A DNA stretch of 10,629 bases from Rhodothermota bacterium (GCA_009885415.1 VFKU01000108.1:1-10629); one strand, 5' to 3'. Shown: positions 1 to 8,383, counted from the first letter of the stretch. The notes: generated by a model not told the origin, from the sequence alone. Numbers and translations are program-made.

Positions 1-2
1 AG

Positions 3-20
3 GGTGGGCTTCAGCCCACC
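3..20 (-). terminator. Hairpin after the operon stop codon (terminator or REP-like palindrome)
   Basis: GGTGGGC and GCCCACC form a perfect 7-bp stem with a 4-base loop (TGAA on the minus strand), 6 nt after the TAG of the 995-residue gene. The TAG is followed directly by TGA, giving tandem stops. The window ends 2 bases past the stem, so a T-tract cannot be assessed. Position suggests the end of the operon transcript; a dispersed palindromic repeat is equally possible. Confidence 0.45.
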
Positions 21-26
21 TCTTCA

Positions 27-3014
27 CTAATCCAAATACATGAACTCGTTCAGATTGAGCAGCAACAAACAGAACCGATCGAGCGATTTTTCCGCAGTCA
101 ACCCTTCCGCCTTCTTCATCTCGCCAAGGAATTGTAGACCGCGGGCCACCTCGCCGTCACGCGCGGGACGCGAGGTGACCAATTCAAAGCCGCGGCGCAC
201 TTGCGCTTCGGGCTCCGTCGTCTCCCGCCGCAGCCGTGCCGCCAATTGCGCCGCCTGCTCCTGCACCATCTCGCTGTTCAACATGCCCAACGCCTGCGTC
301 GGCTGGGTCGTGCTGAAGCGCACCGGGCAACTCGAATCAGTCTCTGCCAGATCGAAATCCGTCAACAGCGGCACGAGCAACGAGCGTTTCACCTGGACAT
401 AAATGCTGCGCCGCGCGGCCTCTTCCGGCGTGGATTCACCCCAAGTACCCGACGCGACCAGATTGGCGTTCATCGAGGAAGTGAGGATGACTTCCTCGGG
501 CAGTTTGGGGTACACGCCCGGCCCGTGCATCGTCGGATTGAGCGTGCCGCTGGCGGCGAGCAGCGAATCGCGTACTTCTTCCGCCGTCAGTCGCCGCATA
601 TTGAAACGCCAAAGCAACTTGTTGCGCGGGTCCTTCGCCAGCGCAGCGTCGTTTCCGGCCGACGACATCTTGTAGGTGTTCGACGTCATCATCAACCGGT
701 GCATCGCCTTCAATTTCCAGCCGCCGCGCACGAATTCCGCCGCGAGCCAATCGAGCAACTCGGGATGCGTGGGCCGATCTCCGATCACGCCGAAGTTGCT
801 GCTCGATTCCACCAGCCCCCGGCCAAAATGGTGTTGCCACAAGCGGTTCACCATCACCCGCGCGCTCAGCGGGTTCGCGGGATCGGCGATCCACTCCGCC
901 AACTGTCGCCGACGGCCCGAGGTGTCACCCTTCGCGTATGGCGAGGGCGCCGCCGGATCGGGCACGCGGAGAATTTCCGGGAATCCCGGCCGGACTTCTT
1001 TGCCTTCGGTGTGAGGATTTCCCCGGATCAGGATGTGCGTCGGCAGCGGCTCAGGCCCGGTCTCGGTGGCCACCGCCGCAAACTTACCCTCAATCTTCTG
1101 CGCCTTCAGTTCCTCGCGGGCCTTTGTCAACTCGACCAGGCGCGCGGCCTTCTTCTCACCGAGAATCTCGCGGTCGTGCTCCGAAATGAGTTTGCGCAGT
1201 TCCTTGTCATCCAGCCCCGCGCCCGTGTCCATCGAAAGCGACTCGCGAAAATTCGCGCCGAGCGGCGCCCACGCCACCTTGAGCCGCGGCGGGCCCTGCT
1301 TCACAAAATACTCCAGACGGAACGGCACCGCACCCGCCTTGAGCGTCGCTTTACCCTCACCGCGATGCATGCCCGCTGCCGGACGCGCGAAGACCTCCGC
1401 GCCGTTCACCAGCAAGCGCGCGCCGCCCAGCGCCTCCACCGCAAATACATATTCGCCATCGACCGCAACGCGAAGCTGGCCTTCATAGACGAAGCCGATT
1501 GCGTCCGGGCGCGACGCCGGCGCGGTCGTGATGAAATTGCTTTCGAGCCGCCCCTTGTCCTCGGGCTTGATCATATCGAAGTCAGGCAGCGTGTCCCACG
1601 AGTCACGATAAAATCGGTACTTCAAATCCTCGAGGTCGGAGGTCTTCGTCTCTTTCCCCGCAAGCGCCTCCGGCTTCTTCTTCGCAAGGCCGGCCTTGAA
1701 TTCTTCGACCAGCACTTGCTGTTCGCTATTCAGTTTCCATTCCTCATCGCGCTTCTGCGCGACTTTCTCGTCGTACGCGCGCTGCTCGTCCGGCGGCAAA
1801 ATACTCCGCAGGATCCCGTTGCCCTCGGTGCGCTCCATCGGCTTGATGCCTTGGAAAAACGCAAGAAAACGGTAGTAGTCCGATTGCGGCAACGGGTCGA
1901 GTTTGTGCTCGTGGCAGCGGCAGCACCCCATCGTAATTCCGAGGAATACGCGGCCCGTCGTATCGACGATGTCGTCAAGCCCGTCGTAACGCGCGAGCAG
2001 CGGATCCGCCGGCTCGTCGTCCCACAGGCCCAGCCGGTAATACCCCGTCGCCGTCAAGTCCTCCGCGTCCGGACTGTCGAGTTCATCACCCGCGAGTTGC
2101 TGCTTCACAAATTCGTCGTAGGGTTTGTCCGCATTGAACGCATCAATCACGTAATCGCGGTAGCGCCACATGAAGGGCTTATTCGAATCGCGCTCGTAGC
2201 CGTTTGAATCCGCGTAGCGCACGAGATCGAGCCAGTGCCGGCCCCATTTCTCGCCGTAATGAGACGAGTCCAGCAAGCGATCCACCAACTTCTCGTAGGC
2301 CGCGGGATCGGTGTCCGCGACAAAAGTCTTCACGTCTTCGATCGTCGGCGGCAAACCTGTCAGGTCGTAGTACACGCGCCGGACAAGCTGCTCTTTCGAT
2401 GCGGACGCAGCGGGTTTCAAACCCGCGTCGCGCAACTTCGCATAGACAAAGGCGTCTATCGTATTTTTCGCCCACTGCGCATCGTCCACCTTCGGCGGCG
2501 CGATCGCCTGCACCGGCCGGAACGCCCACAGCTCCGGCGACTCGTGTGTGAGCCCGTGTAACAAGCCCTCTTCCGCTTCGTCCTTCGAGCCGGGCCACGG
2601 CGTTCCCGCCATCACCCATTCCTTGAGCGCGTCCATATCCCACGCTTGCAACTTGCCGTCGGGCGGCATCTGGTGATCTTTGTCCTTGTAGGAAATCATC
2701 TCAAGCAAGAGGCTCGCCGCGGGGTCTTCCGCGTTGATCACCGCCCCGCGATCTCCCCCCTTCAACAAGTTCGCGCGCGACGTCAGCCGCAGCCCGCCCT
2801 TGATCTCCGCCTCCTTGCCGTGACAGCGCTGACACGTCCCCTCAAGAATCGGCCGCACGTCCTCCTCGAAAAGCCGAGCCGCCTCCGGTGTAATTTCGGG
2901 AGTCTGCGCAAATGCAGCGCCGCACAAGCAAACGAGCGCCAAGCCCGCAAGTGTAGGGGCGGCCCCCCGTGGCCGCCCAACCTCCGCTGTCGCTCGCCGC
3001 ACGATTCGTCTCAC
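27..3014 (-). CDS. PSCyt1-DUF1549-PA14-DUF1553 exported cytochrome-type protein
   Basis: This 995-residue protein has the planctomycete cytochrome-c architecture. A signal peptide (hydrophobic core about residues 22-35, probable cleavage after AFA) is followed by a PSCyt1 domain with CQRCH at 61-65 and a candidate distal haem ligand Met116 in HQMPP. DUF1549 spans about 183-390 with VRRVYYDLTGLPPT, YGEKWGRHWLDLVRYAD and a second CxxCH (CCRCH, 364-368). A PA14-like beta module lies at about 505-590, and DUF1553 at about 695-955 with VMVNRLWQHHFGRGLVESS. The end, LNEFMYLD, is family-typical, so the protein is complete. The start is GTG at 3014, overlapping the upstream DUF1501 stop as GTGA, which implies translational coupling; only a weak AGAGA precedes it. 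The signal peptide is long for its type because a palindromic DNA element supplies about nine of its codons. An extracytoplasmic role in polysaccharide use or electron transfer is inferred; the DUF domains have no proven activity that I know of. Family assignment is secure. Confidence 0.95.
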   Translation of the reverse strand: MRRIVRRATAEVGRPRGAAPTLAGLALVCLCGAAFAQTPEITPEAARLFEEDVRPILEGTCQRCHGKEAEIKGGLRLTSRANLLKGGDRGAVINAEDPAASLLLEMISYKDKDHQMPPDGKLQAWDMDALKEWVMAGTPWPGSKDEAEEGLLHGLTHESPELWAFRPVQAIAPPKVDDAQWAKNTIDAFVYAKLRDAGLKPAASASKEQLVRRVYYDLTGLPPTIEDVKTFVADTDPAAYEKLVDRLLDSSHYGEKWGRHWLDLVRYADSNGYERDSNKPFMWRYRDYVIDAFNADKPYDEFVKQQLAGDELDSPDAEDLTATGYYRLGLWDDEPADPLLARYDGLDDIVDTTGRVFLGITMGCCRCHEHKLDPLPQSDYYRFLAFFQGIKPMERTEGNGILRSILPPDEQRAYDEKVAQKRDEEWKLNSEQQVLVEEFKAGLAKKKPEALAGKETKTSDLEDLKYRFYRDSWDTLPDFDMIKPEDKGRLESNFITTAPASRPDAIGFVYEGQLRVAVDGEYVFAVEALGGARLLVNGAEVFARPAAGMHRGEGKATLKAGAVPFRLEYFVKQGPPRLKVAWAPLGANFRESLSMDTGAGLDDKELRKLISEHDREILGEKKAARLVELTKAREELKAQKIEGKFAAVATETGPEPLPTHILIRGNPHTEGKEVRPGFPEILRVPDPAAPSPYAKGDTSGRRRQLAEWIADPANPLSARVMVNRLWQHHFGRGLVESSSNFGVIGDRPTHPELLDWLAAEFVRGGWKLKAMHRLMMTSNTYKMSSAGNDAALAKDPRNKLLWRFNMRRLTAEEVRDSLLAASGTLNPTMHGPGVYPKLPEEVILTSSMNANLVASGTWGESTPEEAARRSIYVQVKRSLLVPLLTDFDLAETDSSCPVRFSTTQPTQALGMLNSEMVQEQAAQLAARLRRETTEPEAQVRRGFELVTSRPARDGEVARGLQFLGEMKKAEGLTAEKSLDRFCLLLLNLNEFMYLD
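2953..2978. repeat. GC palindrome inside signal-peptide codons
   Basis: GTAG precedes a perfect inverted repeat, GGGCGGCC (2957-2964) and GGCCGCCC (2971-2978), with a 6-base spacer. It resembles short dispersed palindromes that I recall from intergenic DNA of many genomes. Here it lies within the 995-residue protein gene and encodes roughly residues 13-21 (G-R-P-R-G-A-A-P-T), between the basic n-region and the hydrophobic core. Whether it is a mobile repeat needs other copies in the genome. Confidence 0.5.
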
Positions 3015-4432
3015 GCCAGAATCTCTTTCATCACATTGCCGTGCACATCGGTCAGCCGCATATCGCGCCCGCCAAAGCGATACGTCAACTTCGTGTGGTC
3101 AAAGCCCAACAAATGCAGCATCGTCGCGTGCAGATCGTGGATCTCCACCTTGTTCTCGATCACCTTGTAGCCGAATTCGTCCGTCGCGCCGTAGACCATG
3201 CCGGGCTTCATGCCGCCGCCCGCCATCCACATCGTAAATCCGAAAGGGTTGTGGTCACGCCCATTCGTGCCCTGCGCAAAGGGCGTCCGGCCGAACTCGC
3301 CCGTCCACACCACCAGCGTGTCGTGCAGCAGCCCGCGCGCCTTCAAGTCCTTCAGCAGCCCCGCGATCGGCCGATCGACCGCCCGCGCGTTGTTTGTGTG
3401 GTTTTCCTTCAGGCCGCCGTGCGCGTCCCACCGGTCACTGCCTTTGATCGGCGGGCACGTCAGCTCGACAAAACGCACGCCGCGCTCGATCAGCCGCCGC
3501 GCCACCAGGCACTGCGCGGCGTAGCTGCGCGTGTGTTCGTACTCGTCGTCGAGGCCGTAGAGTTTCTTCGTCGCTTCGCTCTCGCCTTTGACGTCCATCA
3601 GCTCAGGGATCGCTATCTGCATGCGATAGGCCAGCTCGTAGTTCTTAATCGCGCTCTCCACCGCGTCCGGCCGGCCCATGCCCTCGAGCGCGGCCGCGTC
3701 GAGCGAATTCATCAGCGCCAGCTTATTGTCTTGCAGGCGCCGGTCCCCCTCCAGCGGCTTGATGTTCGCCAGCGCCGGGTCCGCCGCGCGCATGATCGAC
3801 GCCTGATACGTCGCCGGCAGAAACCCCGCACCGAAATTATCCACGCCTCCCGACGGAATCAGCCCGCCGTTCAGCACGATATACCCCGGCAGGTCCTTGG
3901 TCTCTGCGCCGAGGCCATACGAACTCCACGCGCCCATGCTCGGCCGCCCGGACTGGCCAAACCCCGTGTGCAGGAAATAGTTCGCCGCGTTGTGTTCCGA
4001 GAAATTCGACACCATCGAGCGGATGACCGTCAGATCGTCCGCACATTCTCCGACGTGCGGAAAGAGACTGCTCACCGGCAGACCGCTTTGGCCGTAGTTC
4101 TTAAAATCCCACAACGAGCCGAGCGTGTTCCCGTTGTTGTCGAACTGCGTCGGCTCCATCTTCATCGGGAAGGGCTTGCCGTTGTCCTGCGTCAGCCGCG
4201 GCTTCGGATCAAAACTGTCCACCTGCGACACGCCGCCGTCCATGTACAGGAAAATCACGCGCTTGGCCTTCGGCGCGAAGTGCGGGCCCGCGCCCTCGCC
4301 GCCGGGCAGCGCCGCGTAGCCGCGATCATTCATGAGACACGCCAGCGCAAGCGCGCCGAAGCCCGTCGACGCCGTCTTCAACATTTCGCGCCGGGTCAGC
4401 GGCGCGTCCCCGAAGCAATTGCAATGGCTCAT
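3011..4432 (-). CDS. DUF1501 domain protein with Tat signal (sulfatase/alkaline-phosphatase-like fold)
   Basis: This 473-residue protein begins with a twin-arginine signal: LTRREMLK, with Arg14-Arg15, then a hydrophobic stretch to about residue 34. It should therefore be exported folded. DUF1501 fills the rest. Family blocks are visible: MDGGVSQVDSFDPKP (64-78), RWDAHGG (334-340), GEFGRTP (378-384), GRDHN (391-395) and HDLHATMLHLLG (432-443). The Asp and His residues in these blocks resemble metal-site positions of the sulfatase/alkaline phosphatase superfamily, to which DUF1501 is usually assigned; no substrate is known. The ATG at 4432 is chosen because GGGAG lies 7 nt upstream (4440-4444, minus strand) and the Tat signal starts there. 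An open frame continues 64 codons further upstream to 4624 but would overlap the preceding gene and bury the Tat signal. The gene lies 19 nt after the upstream cytochrome gene and overlaps the next by 4 nt, so it is the middle of an operon. The pairing with PSCyt1/DUF1553 genes is typical. Confidence 0.95.
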   Translation of the reverse strand: MSHCNCFGDAPLTRREMLKTASTGFGALALACLMNDRGYAALPGGEGAGPHFAPKAKRVIFLYMDGGVSQVDSFDPKPRLTQDNGKPFPMKMEPTQFDNNGNTLGSLWDFKNYGQSGLPVSSLFPHVGECADDLTVIRSMVSNFSEHNAANYFLHTGFGQSGRPSMGAWSSYGLGAETKDLPGYIVLNGGLIPSGGVDNFGAGFLPATYQASIMRAADPALANIKPLEGDRRLQDNKLALMNSLDAAALEGMGRPDAVESAIKNYELAYRMQIAIPELMDVKGESEATKKLYGLDDEYEHTRSYAAQCLVARRLIERGVRFVELTCPPIKGSDRWDAHGGLKENHTNNARAVDRPIAGLLKDLKARGLLHDTLVVWTGEFGRTPFAQGTNGRDHNPFGFTMWMAGGGMKPGMVYGATDEFGYKVIENKVEIHDLHATMLHLLGFDHTKLTYRFGGRDMRLTDVHGNVMKEILA

Positions 4433-4439
4433 CGCGAAT

Positions 4440-4444
4440 CTCCC
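4440..4444 (-). promoter_or_regulatory. Ribosome binding site GGGAG deciding the DUF1501 start
   Basis: GGGAG on the minus strand lies 7 bases before ATG at 4432, in the 19-nt gap after the upstream stop codon. It supports the start directly in front of the twin-arginine signal instead of the ATG at 4624 inside the upstream gene. Confidence 0.65.
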
Positions 4445-4451
4445 GCGTTCG

Positions 4452-7400
4452 TCATACGATAAAAATGAAAGACTTGGACATAAACAACACCTGCGCGATG
4501 TCGGCCCAGATACGCGCGTCAGCCAAGGCCGCCTGCGCATCCAGTCCATACACGGCCCGCTGCTTGTCGACGAACTCGCGCATAAACGCGGATTCTCCGT
4601 CTGTCGCCCGACGGCCCCAAGCACGCTCGCACATCGCCGACACCCGATTCTCGAGAGAATCCGGCCCCTTCGCCATCGCCGCGCCCCAGGCCTTGGCCTG
4701 TTCCGCCACGAAGGGATCGTTCATAAAAATGAGCGATTGCGCAGGCACGTTGGACACGGTCCGCTTTCCGACCGTGCTGTCCGGCAGCGGCATGTCGAAA
4801 GCGAGCAGCATGTCCGAGAGGAAATTCCGGCGCACCTCCAGATATATAGATCGCCGCCGCGCGCCGTCCATCGGGCCCGATTGACTCGGCTTTCGAGAAT
4901 TCGTATTGCTCGGCGAAAGATAGGCCGGCACCGACCGGCCGTACATCGTTGAATCCATCGTGCCTGCCGCCGCCAGGACCGAGTCGCGAATCGCCTCGCT
5001 CTCCAGCCGCCGCACGGAAGCCCGGTGCAACAGAATATTGTTCGGATCTTTTTCCTCGGTCAGCGTGTCGGCAGGCGCGCTCGACATCCGATATGCGCGC
5101 GAGGTCATCAAAAGGCGGATCGCCGACTTGATCGAATAGCCCTCGGTGCGGAACCGCGCCGCGAGATAATCCAAGAGTTCCGGGTGTGACGGCCGCTCGC
5201 CGAGCACGCCGAAGTTGTCCGTTGATGCGACAATCCCCCGCCCAAACAAATGGTGCCAGATACGATTCACCATCACGCGCGGAAACAGCGGGTCCGACTC
5301 AGACGTGATTCGCTCGGCGAGTTCCAACCGTCCGCTGCGCTCCGCCGCCGTCACCAGCGGCACCGCGCCGTCCACTGCCTCCAAAAAGCGCCGCTCGACA
5401 CGCTCGCCCGGGTCCGACGCGTTGCCCCGGATGAACACGTGCGCCGCCTCGACCGTTCCCTCGGTAATCGTCAGCGCACGAACGGGCGCCGGCGTGTCTT
5501 TCACCGCCTCCGCCACACGCTCCACAAGCGCTTCCAACTTCTTGTCGTACCCGCGAAACTCCGCCAGATCGGACCCGCGCAGAACCCGCAGCCACGCCGC
5601 ATCGCCGGAATCCAGTCCGCCCGTACCCCAATTCCTGAGCGCGCGTTCGGTCCAGCTCCCATAGGCCTCCGCCAGCGCCTCGGCGGACGCGATCGCAGCG
5701 TCCGTCGCCATATCGAGCGCCGCGCCCGGCGCGGATCCCGCTGGTGGCGCGCTGTTCGCGAACCGGATTTCATCGACCGCGATCGACCCATCGCCATCGT
5801 CCACAATCTCAAGGTAGGCCTCCGCGCCCTTCCACTTCCCGAGCCCGCCCGTCATATTGACCCAGACGTACTCCTCCGAATTCGCGTCCTTCCACGTATT
5901 GTCGAAGAGCAGCGGATTAGATTCGCGCAGCATGTACCTCGCCACAATCAACCGCACCTGCCCGCCGTGGCCCTTCATCCGGAAATGGATGCTGTCGTAC
6001 TCCAGCGTGAAACTCGGCGAGCGCAGCGTCCCTTGGAATTGCGGCGCGAGCGCACCGCTGTCCGCCGCACCCTTGGCGACAAACGCCCCCGCCGCAACGT
6101 TCCAGTCACCGGCCCGCGTCGGCCCCGCGCCGAAGGCCTCGCCCGACGGGAACCAGCCCGTGTACTCCGCACTGTCAAAAGTCTCGAAGACCACCGCATC
6201 GGCCGCCGGCGGCGTCTCGCCCAGCTCCCGCGCGACGCCCTCCCGCGCCTGCGCGAAGCCGACCTTTTCGGTGCCCGCGAGCCGCGACCACGCGAACAGC
6301 GGATGCGCCGGCGCCGCCACCTCCTCACTCGAAAGCAACCGCGTCCACCGGCCGAGCCGCGCCTCGTCCACCTTCTGCTCGCGCGCCACCCGCGAGACCG
6401 GCCGCGCGACCGGCGTCGCCACCGGGCTCTCGGAGAAAACGATTTGGTCCACTTCGATGTGGCCCCAGCCGCCCTTGGACTTGTCCGTCAGCACAATGCG
6501 CGCGGTCTTGCCCTCAAGCTCGCGCACGTCCCACGTCGTCCAGCGCAACCGCTCGTCGTTGCGCCCCGCCGCGCTGCGCAGCGCGGTGCCGTTCACCGTC
6601 AACGCCGCCCCGGTCAGATCGGCCCTCGTGCCGCCGGCGATCAGGAAATGAATATACGGAAGGCGAATCGCGAACTCGGGCGAGGTCAGCGTGCCCGCAC
6701 CGTCGTCGTCCTTGTGAAAACTGTTCGCCAGCGACGCACCATTCACGCTTTCGATCTTCTGTTGCTTGCCCAGCGCGCCCAAAGCCGGCCGGTCGCCGAA
6801 GGCGTCGCCCTCCACCGTCCACGCGCCGAAATTCTCCGCCTCGAAGTCCGCGAAGACCTCGCTCTTGGCCATATAGTTCGCATCGGCCTTCTTCGGCGCG
6901 CCCGTCAGCGCTTCCAGCGCCGCCATCAGGTAATCGCGCGTCTCCCGGGCCGTGCGCGACGCGCTCTCGCGCAGTACGCGAGCGAGTTCATCGGATCCCT
7001 TCACTTCAATCTGCTTCAATTGCTCCGCCGTCGCCCCAATCTTGCCGTGCGGATCGAGATAGGCCCATTCCTGCCGCGATGCACGGGAAAACGCGCCCAG
7101 CCCGTAATAGTCCTTCGCGCTAATCGCATCAAACTTGTGGTCGTGGCAGCGCGCGCACGCCACCGTCATCCCCAGGAAGGCCTTGCCGAACACGTCGATC
7201 TGGTTGTCGATATGGTCCGCTTCGTCCTTCTCGACGTCCACCGGCGCGTGCGTTGCCTGATACATGAACCACCACGCGGTCGCGAGCACGCTCTCACTCG
7301 TGCCGTCCTCGGCGTTCACACGCGGATCGGGCAAGAGGTCGCCCGCGATGTGTTCGCGCACGAGCCGGTCGTAAGGCAGGTCCGCGTTCATCGCGCGAAT

Positions 7401-8264
7401 CACGTAGTCGCGATAGCGCCACGCCTCGCGAATCGTATAATCGCCTTCATGGCCGAAACTCTCCGCGAAACGGACGAGGTCGAGCCAGTGACGGCCCCAA
7501 CGTTCGCCATATCGCGGATCGGCGAGAAGCCGATCGACCAGTTTCTCGTAGGCCTTCGGATCGGCATCGTTCACGAAGGCCTCGATCTCCTCCGGACTCG
7601 GCGGCAATCCGACCAAGTCGTAATACACGCGCCGGATTAGCGTCCGACGATCGGCTTCGCCGCCGGGTTGCAACCCTTCTTGTTCAAGCCGCCCAAGAAC
7701 GAACTGGTCCACCGGATTCAGCGGCCACTCCGCACGCTTCACCGCCGGCGGCTCGACCGCCAGCACCGGCTGCCACGCCCAATGCTCCGACTTCCGCTTC
7801 GCCAGATCGAAGGCCGCGCTCGCCTTCACCACCGCCGCCGCCGGCAACGGCTCCTCCGGCCACGGCGCGCCCATCCGCACCCACTCGATCAGCAGATCGA
7901 TCTCCGCGTCGTCGAGCATCTTCTTCGGCGGCATCTGAAACTTCGGCTCTTGATACTCGACCGCCTTGATCAGATTGCTCGACGCCGGGTCCCCGGGCAC
8001 CAGCGCCGGCCCGCGCTCGCCCCCCGTCAGCACCGAAGTGATGTGATCCAGCCGCAGCTTGGATTTCTGTTCCTTGTCCGAGTGGCACTCGAAGCAGCGC
8101 TGCGACAACAGCGGCCGGATATTCTTCTCGAAAAACTCGATCTGCTGCGGTGTCGCCGTCTCCCCCCAGCCCCCCGCACCAGCAAGAAAAACCAAGATAA
8201 ACAAAGGCAGGGCAAGCCACCGCGCCACCGATACCCACGCCCGGACCGCCGTGGTAGACATCAT
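4452..8264 (-). CDS. PSCyt1-DUF1549-two beta modules-DUF1553 exported cytochrome-type protein
   Basis: This 1270-residue protein opens the operon. Numbering is from the ATG at 8264. A signal peptide (hydrophobic core about 16-32) precedes PSCyt1, with CFECH at 57-61 and candidate axial Met111 in FQMPP. DUF1549 spans about 182-392 with a second CxxCH, CARCH at 370-374, followed by DHKFD. Two related beta-sandwich modules follow, about 470-612 and 690-838. Each starts with an F-E/T-F-type strand and W, then G(E/D)AFG, then GTL-x-SP-x-F and a YIHF/SIHF strand, and each ends near VDQIVF or VDEIRF. DUF1553 covers about 977-1227 with VMVNRIWHHLFGRGIV, and the C-terminus KSFIFIV is family-typical. 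The start is set by GGAGG 7 nt upstream; eight more codons are open upstream but consist of the glycine-coding ribosome-binding region itself. It is longer than its 995-residue paralogue mainly because of the double module. A glycan-binding or glycan-processing exported role is inference. Confidence 0.94.
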   Translation of the reverse strand: MMSTTAVRAWVSVARWLALPLFILVFLAGAGGWGETATPQQIEFFEKNIRPLLSQRCFECHSDKEQKSKLRLDHITSVLTGGERGPALVPGDPASSNLIKAVEYQEPKFQMPPKKMLDDAEIDLLIEWVRMGAPWPEEPLPAAAVVKASAAFDLAKRKSEHWAWQPVLAVEPPAVKRAEWPLNPVDQFVLGRLEQEGLQPGGEADRRTLIRRVYYDLVGLPPSPEEIEAFVNDADPKAYEKLVDRLLADPRYGERWGRHWLDLVRFAESFGHEGDYTIREAWRYRDYVIRAMNADLPYDRLVREHIAGDLLPDPRVNAEDGTSESVLATAWWFMYQATHAPVDVEKDEADHIDNQIDVFGKAFLGMTVACARCHDHKFDAISAKDYYGLGAFSRASRQEWAYLDPHGKIGATAEQLKQIEVKGSDELARVLRESASRTARETRDYLMAALEALTGAPKKADANYMAKSEVFADFEAENFGAWTVEGDAFGDRPALGALGKQQKIESVNGASLANSFHKDDDGAGTLTSPEFAIRLPYIHFLIAGGTRADLTGAALTVNGTALRSAAGRNDERLRWTTWDVRELEGKTARIVLTDKSKGGWGHIEVDQIVFSESPVATPVARPVSRVAREQKVDEARLGRWTRLLSSEEVAAPAHPLFAWSRLAGTEKVGFAQAREGVARELGETPPAADAVVFETFDSAEYTGWFPSGEAFGAGPTRAGDWNVAAGAFVAKGAADSGALAPQFQGTLRSPSFTLEYDSIHFRMKGHGGQVRLIVARYMLRESNPLLFDNTWKDANSEEYVWVNMTGGLGKWKGAEAYLEIVDDGDGSIAVDEIRFANSAPPAGSAPGAALDMATDAAIASAEALAEAYGSWTERALRNWGTGGLDSGDAAWLRVLRGSDLAEFRGYDKKLEALVERVAEAVKDTPAPVRALTITEGTVEAAHVFIRGNASDPGERVERRFLEAVDGAVPLVTAAERSGRLELAERITSESDPLFPRVMVNRIWHHLFGRGIVASTDNFGVLGERPSHPELLDYLAARFRTEGYSIKSAIRLLMTSRAYRMSSAPADTLTEEKDPNNILLHRASVRRLESEAIRDSVLAAAGTMDSTMYGRSVPAYLSPSNTNSRKPSQSGPMDGARRRSIYLEVRRNFLSDMLLAFDMPLPDSTVGKRTVSNVPAQSLIFMNDPFVAEQAKAWGAAMAKGPDSLENRVSAMCERAWGRRATDGESAFMREFVDKQRAVYGLDAQAALADARIWADIAQVLFMSKSFIFIV

Positions 8265-8271
8265 AATTCCG

Positions 8272-8276
8272 CCTCC
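8272..8276 (-). promoter_or_regulatory. Ribosome binding site GGAGG deciding the start of the 1270-residue protein
   Basis: GGAGG on the minus strand ends 7 bases before ATG at 8264. A longer open frame starts at 8288, but its first codons run through this site and encode a glycine run, so the ATG at 8264 is the likely start. The next codon is also ATG. Confidence 0.7.
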
Positions 8277-8292
8277 GCCCCCAGCCAATTAC

Positions 8293-8321
8293 AGTCTAGC
8301 AAGATCGGACCCGTATCGAAA
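8293..8321 (-). promoter_or_regulatory. Candidate sigma-70-type promoter for the cytochrome operon
   Basis: On the minus strand TTTCGA (8321-8316) and TAGACT (8298-8293) are separated by 17 bases, matching the TTGACA/TATAAT consensus at 3 and 4 of 6 positions. The -10 box ends 28 bases before the ATG at 8264, leaving a short leader with the GGAGG site. The match is weak and rests on spacing and position; no comparable promoter was found for the divergent kinase. Confidence 0.25.
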
Positions 8322-8383
8322 GCCCGCTGAACTCGCATCTGATCGGATTCGCGGGTAAACTCGTGCCCGTTGGCAGAAAAAGC

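Noticed and set aside
201..2207. Long plus-strand frame (668 codons) opposite the 995-residue gene
   Set aside because: An Arg/Gln/His-rich shadow of the DUF1553 gene without signal peptide or domain.
2969..4462. Plus-strand frame (497 codons) opposite the DUF1501 gene
   Set aside because: A shadow frame with the same Arg/His-rich composition; the minus-strand protein is a clear family match with its own ribosome binding site.
4433..4624. 64-codon N-terminal extension of the DUF1501 frame
   Set aside because: It overlaps the end of the upstream gene, would bury the Tat signal, and a good ribosome binding site fits the ATG at 4432.
5250..7640. Very long plus-strand frame (796 codons) opposite the 1270-residue gene
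   Set aside because: It is antisense to a clear multi-domain family protein, is very rich in Arg, and shows no recognisable domain; it is explained by high GC and few stops.
8265..8288. Eight-codon upstream extension of the 1270-residue protein
   Set aside because: These codons consist largely of the GGAGG ribosome binding region and encode an implausible glycine run.
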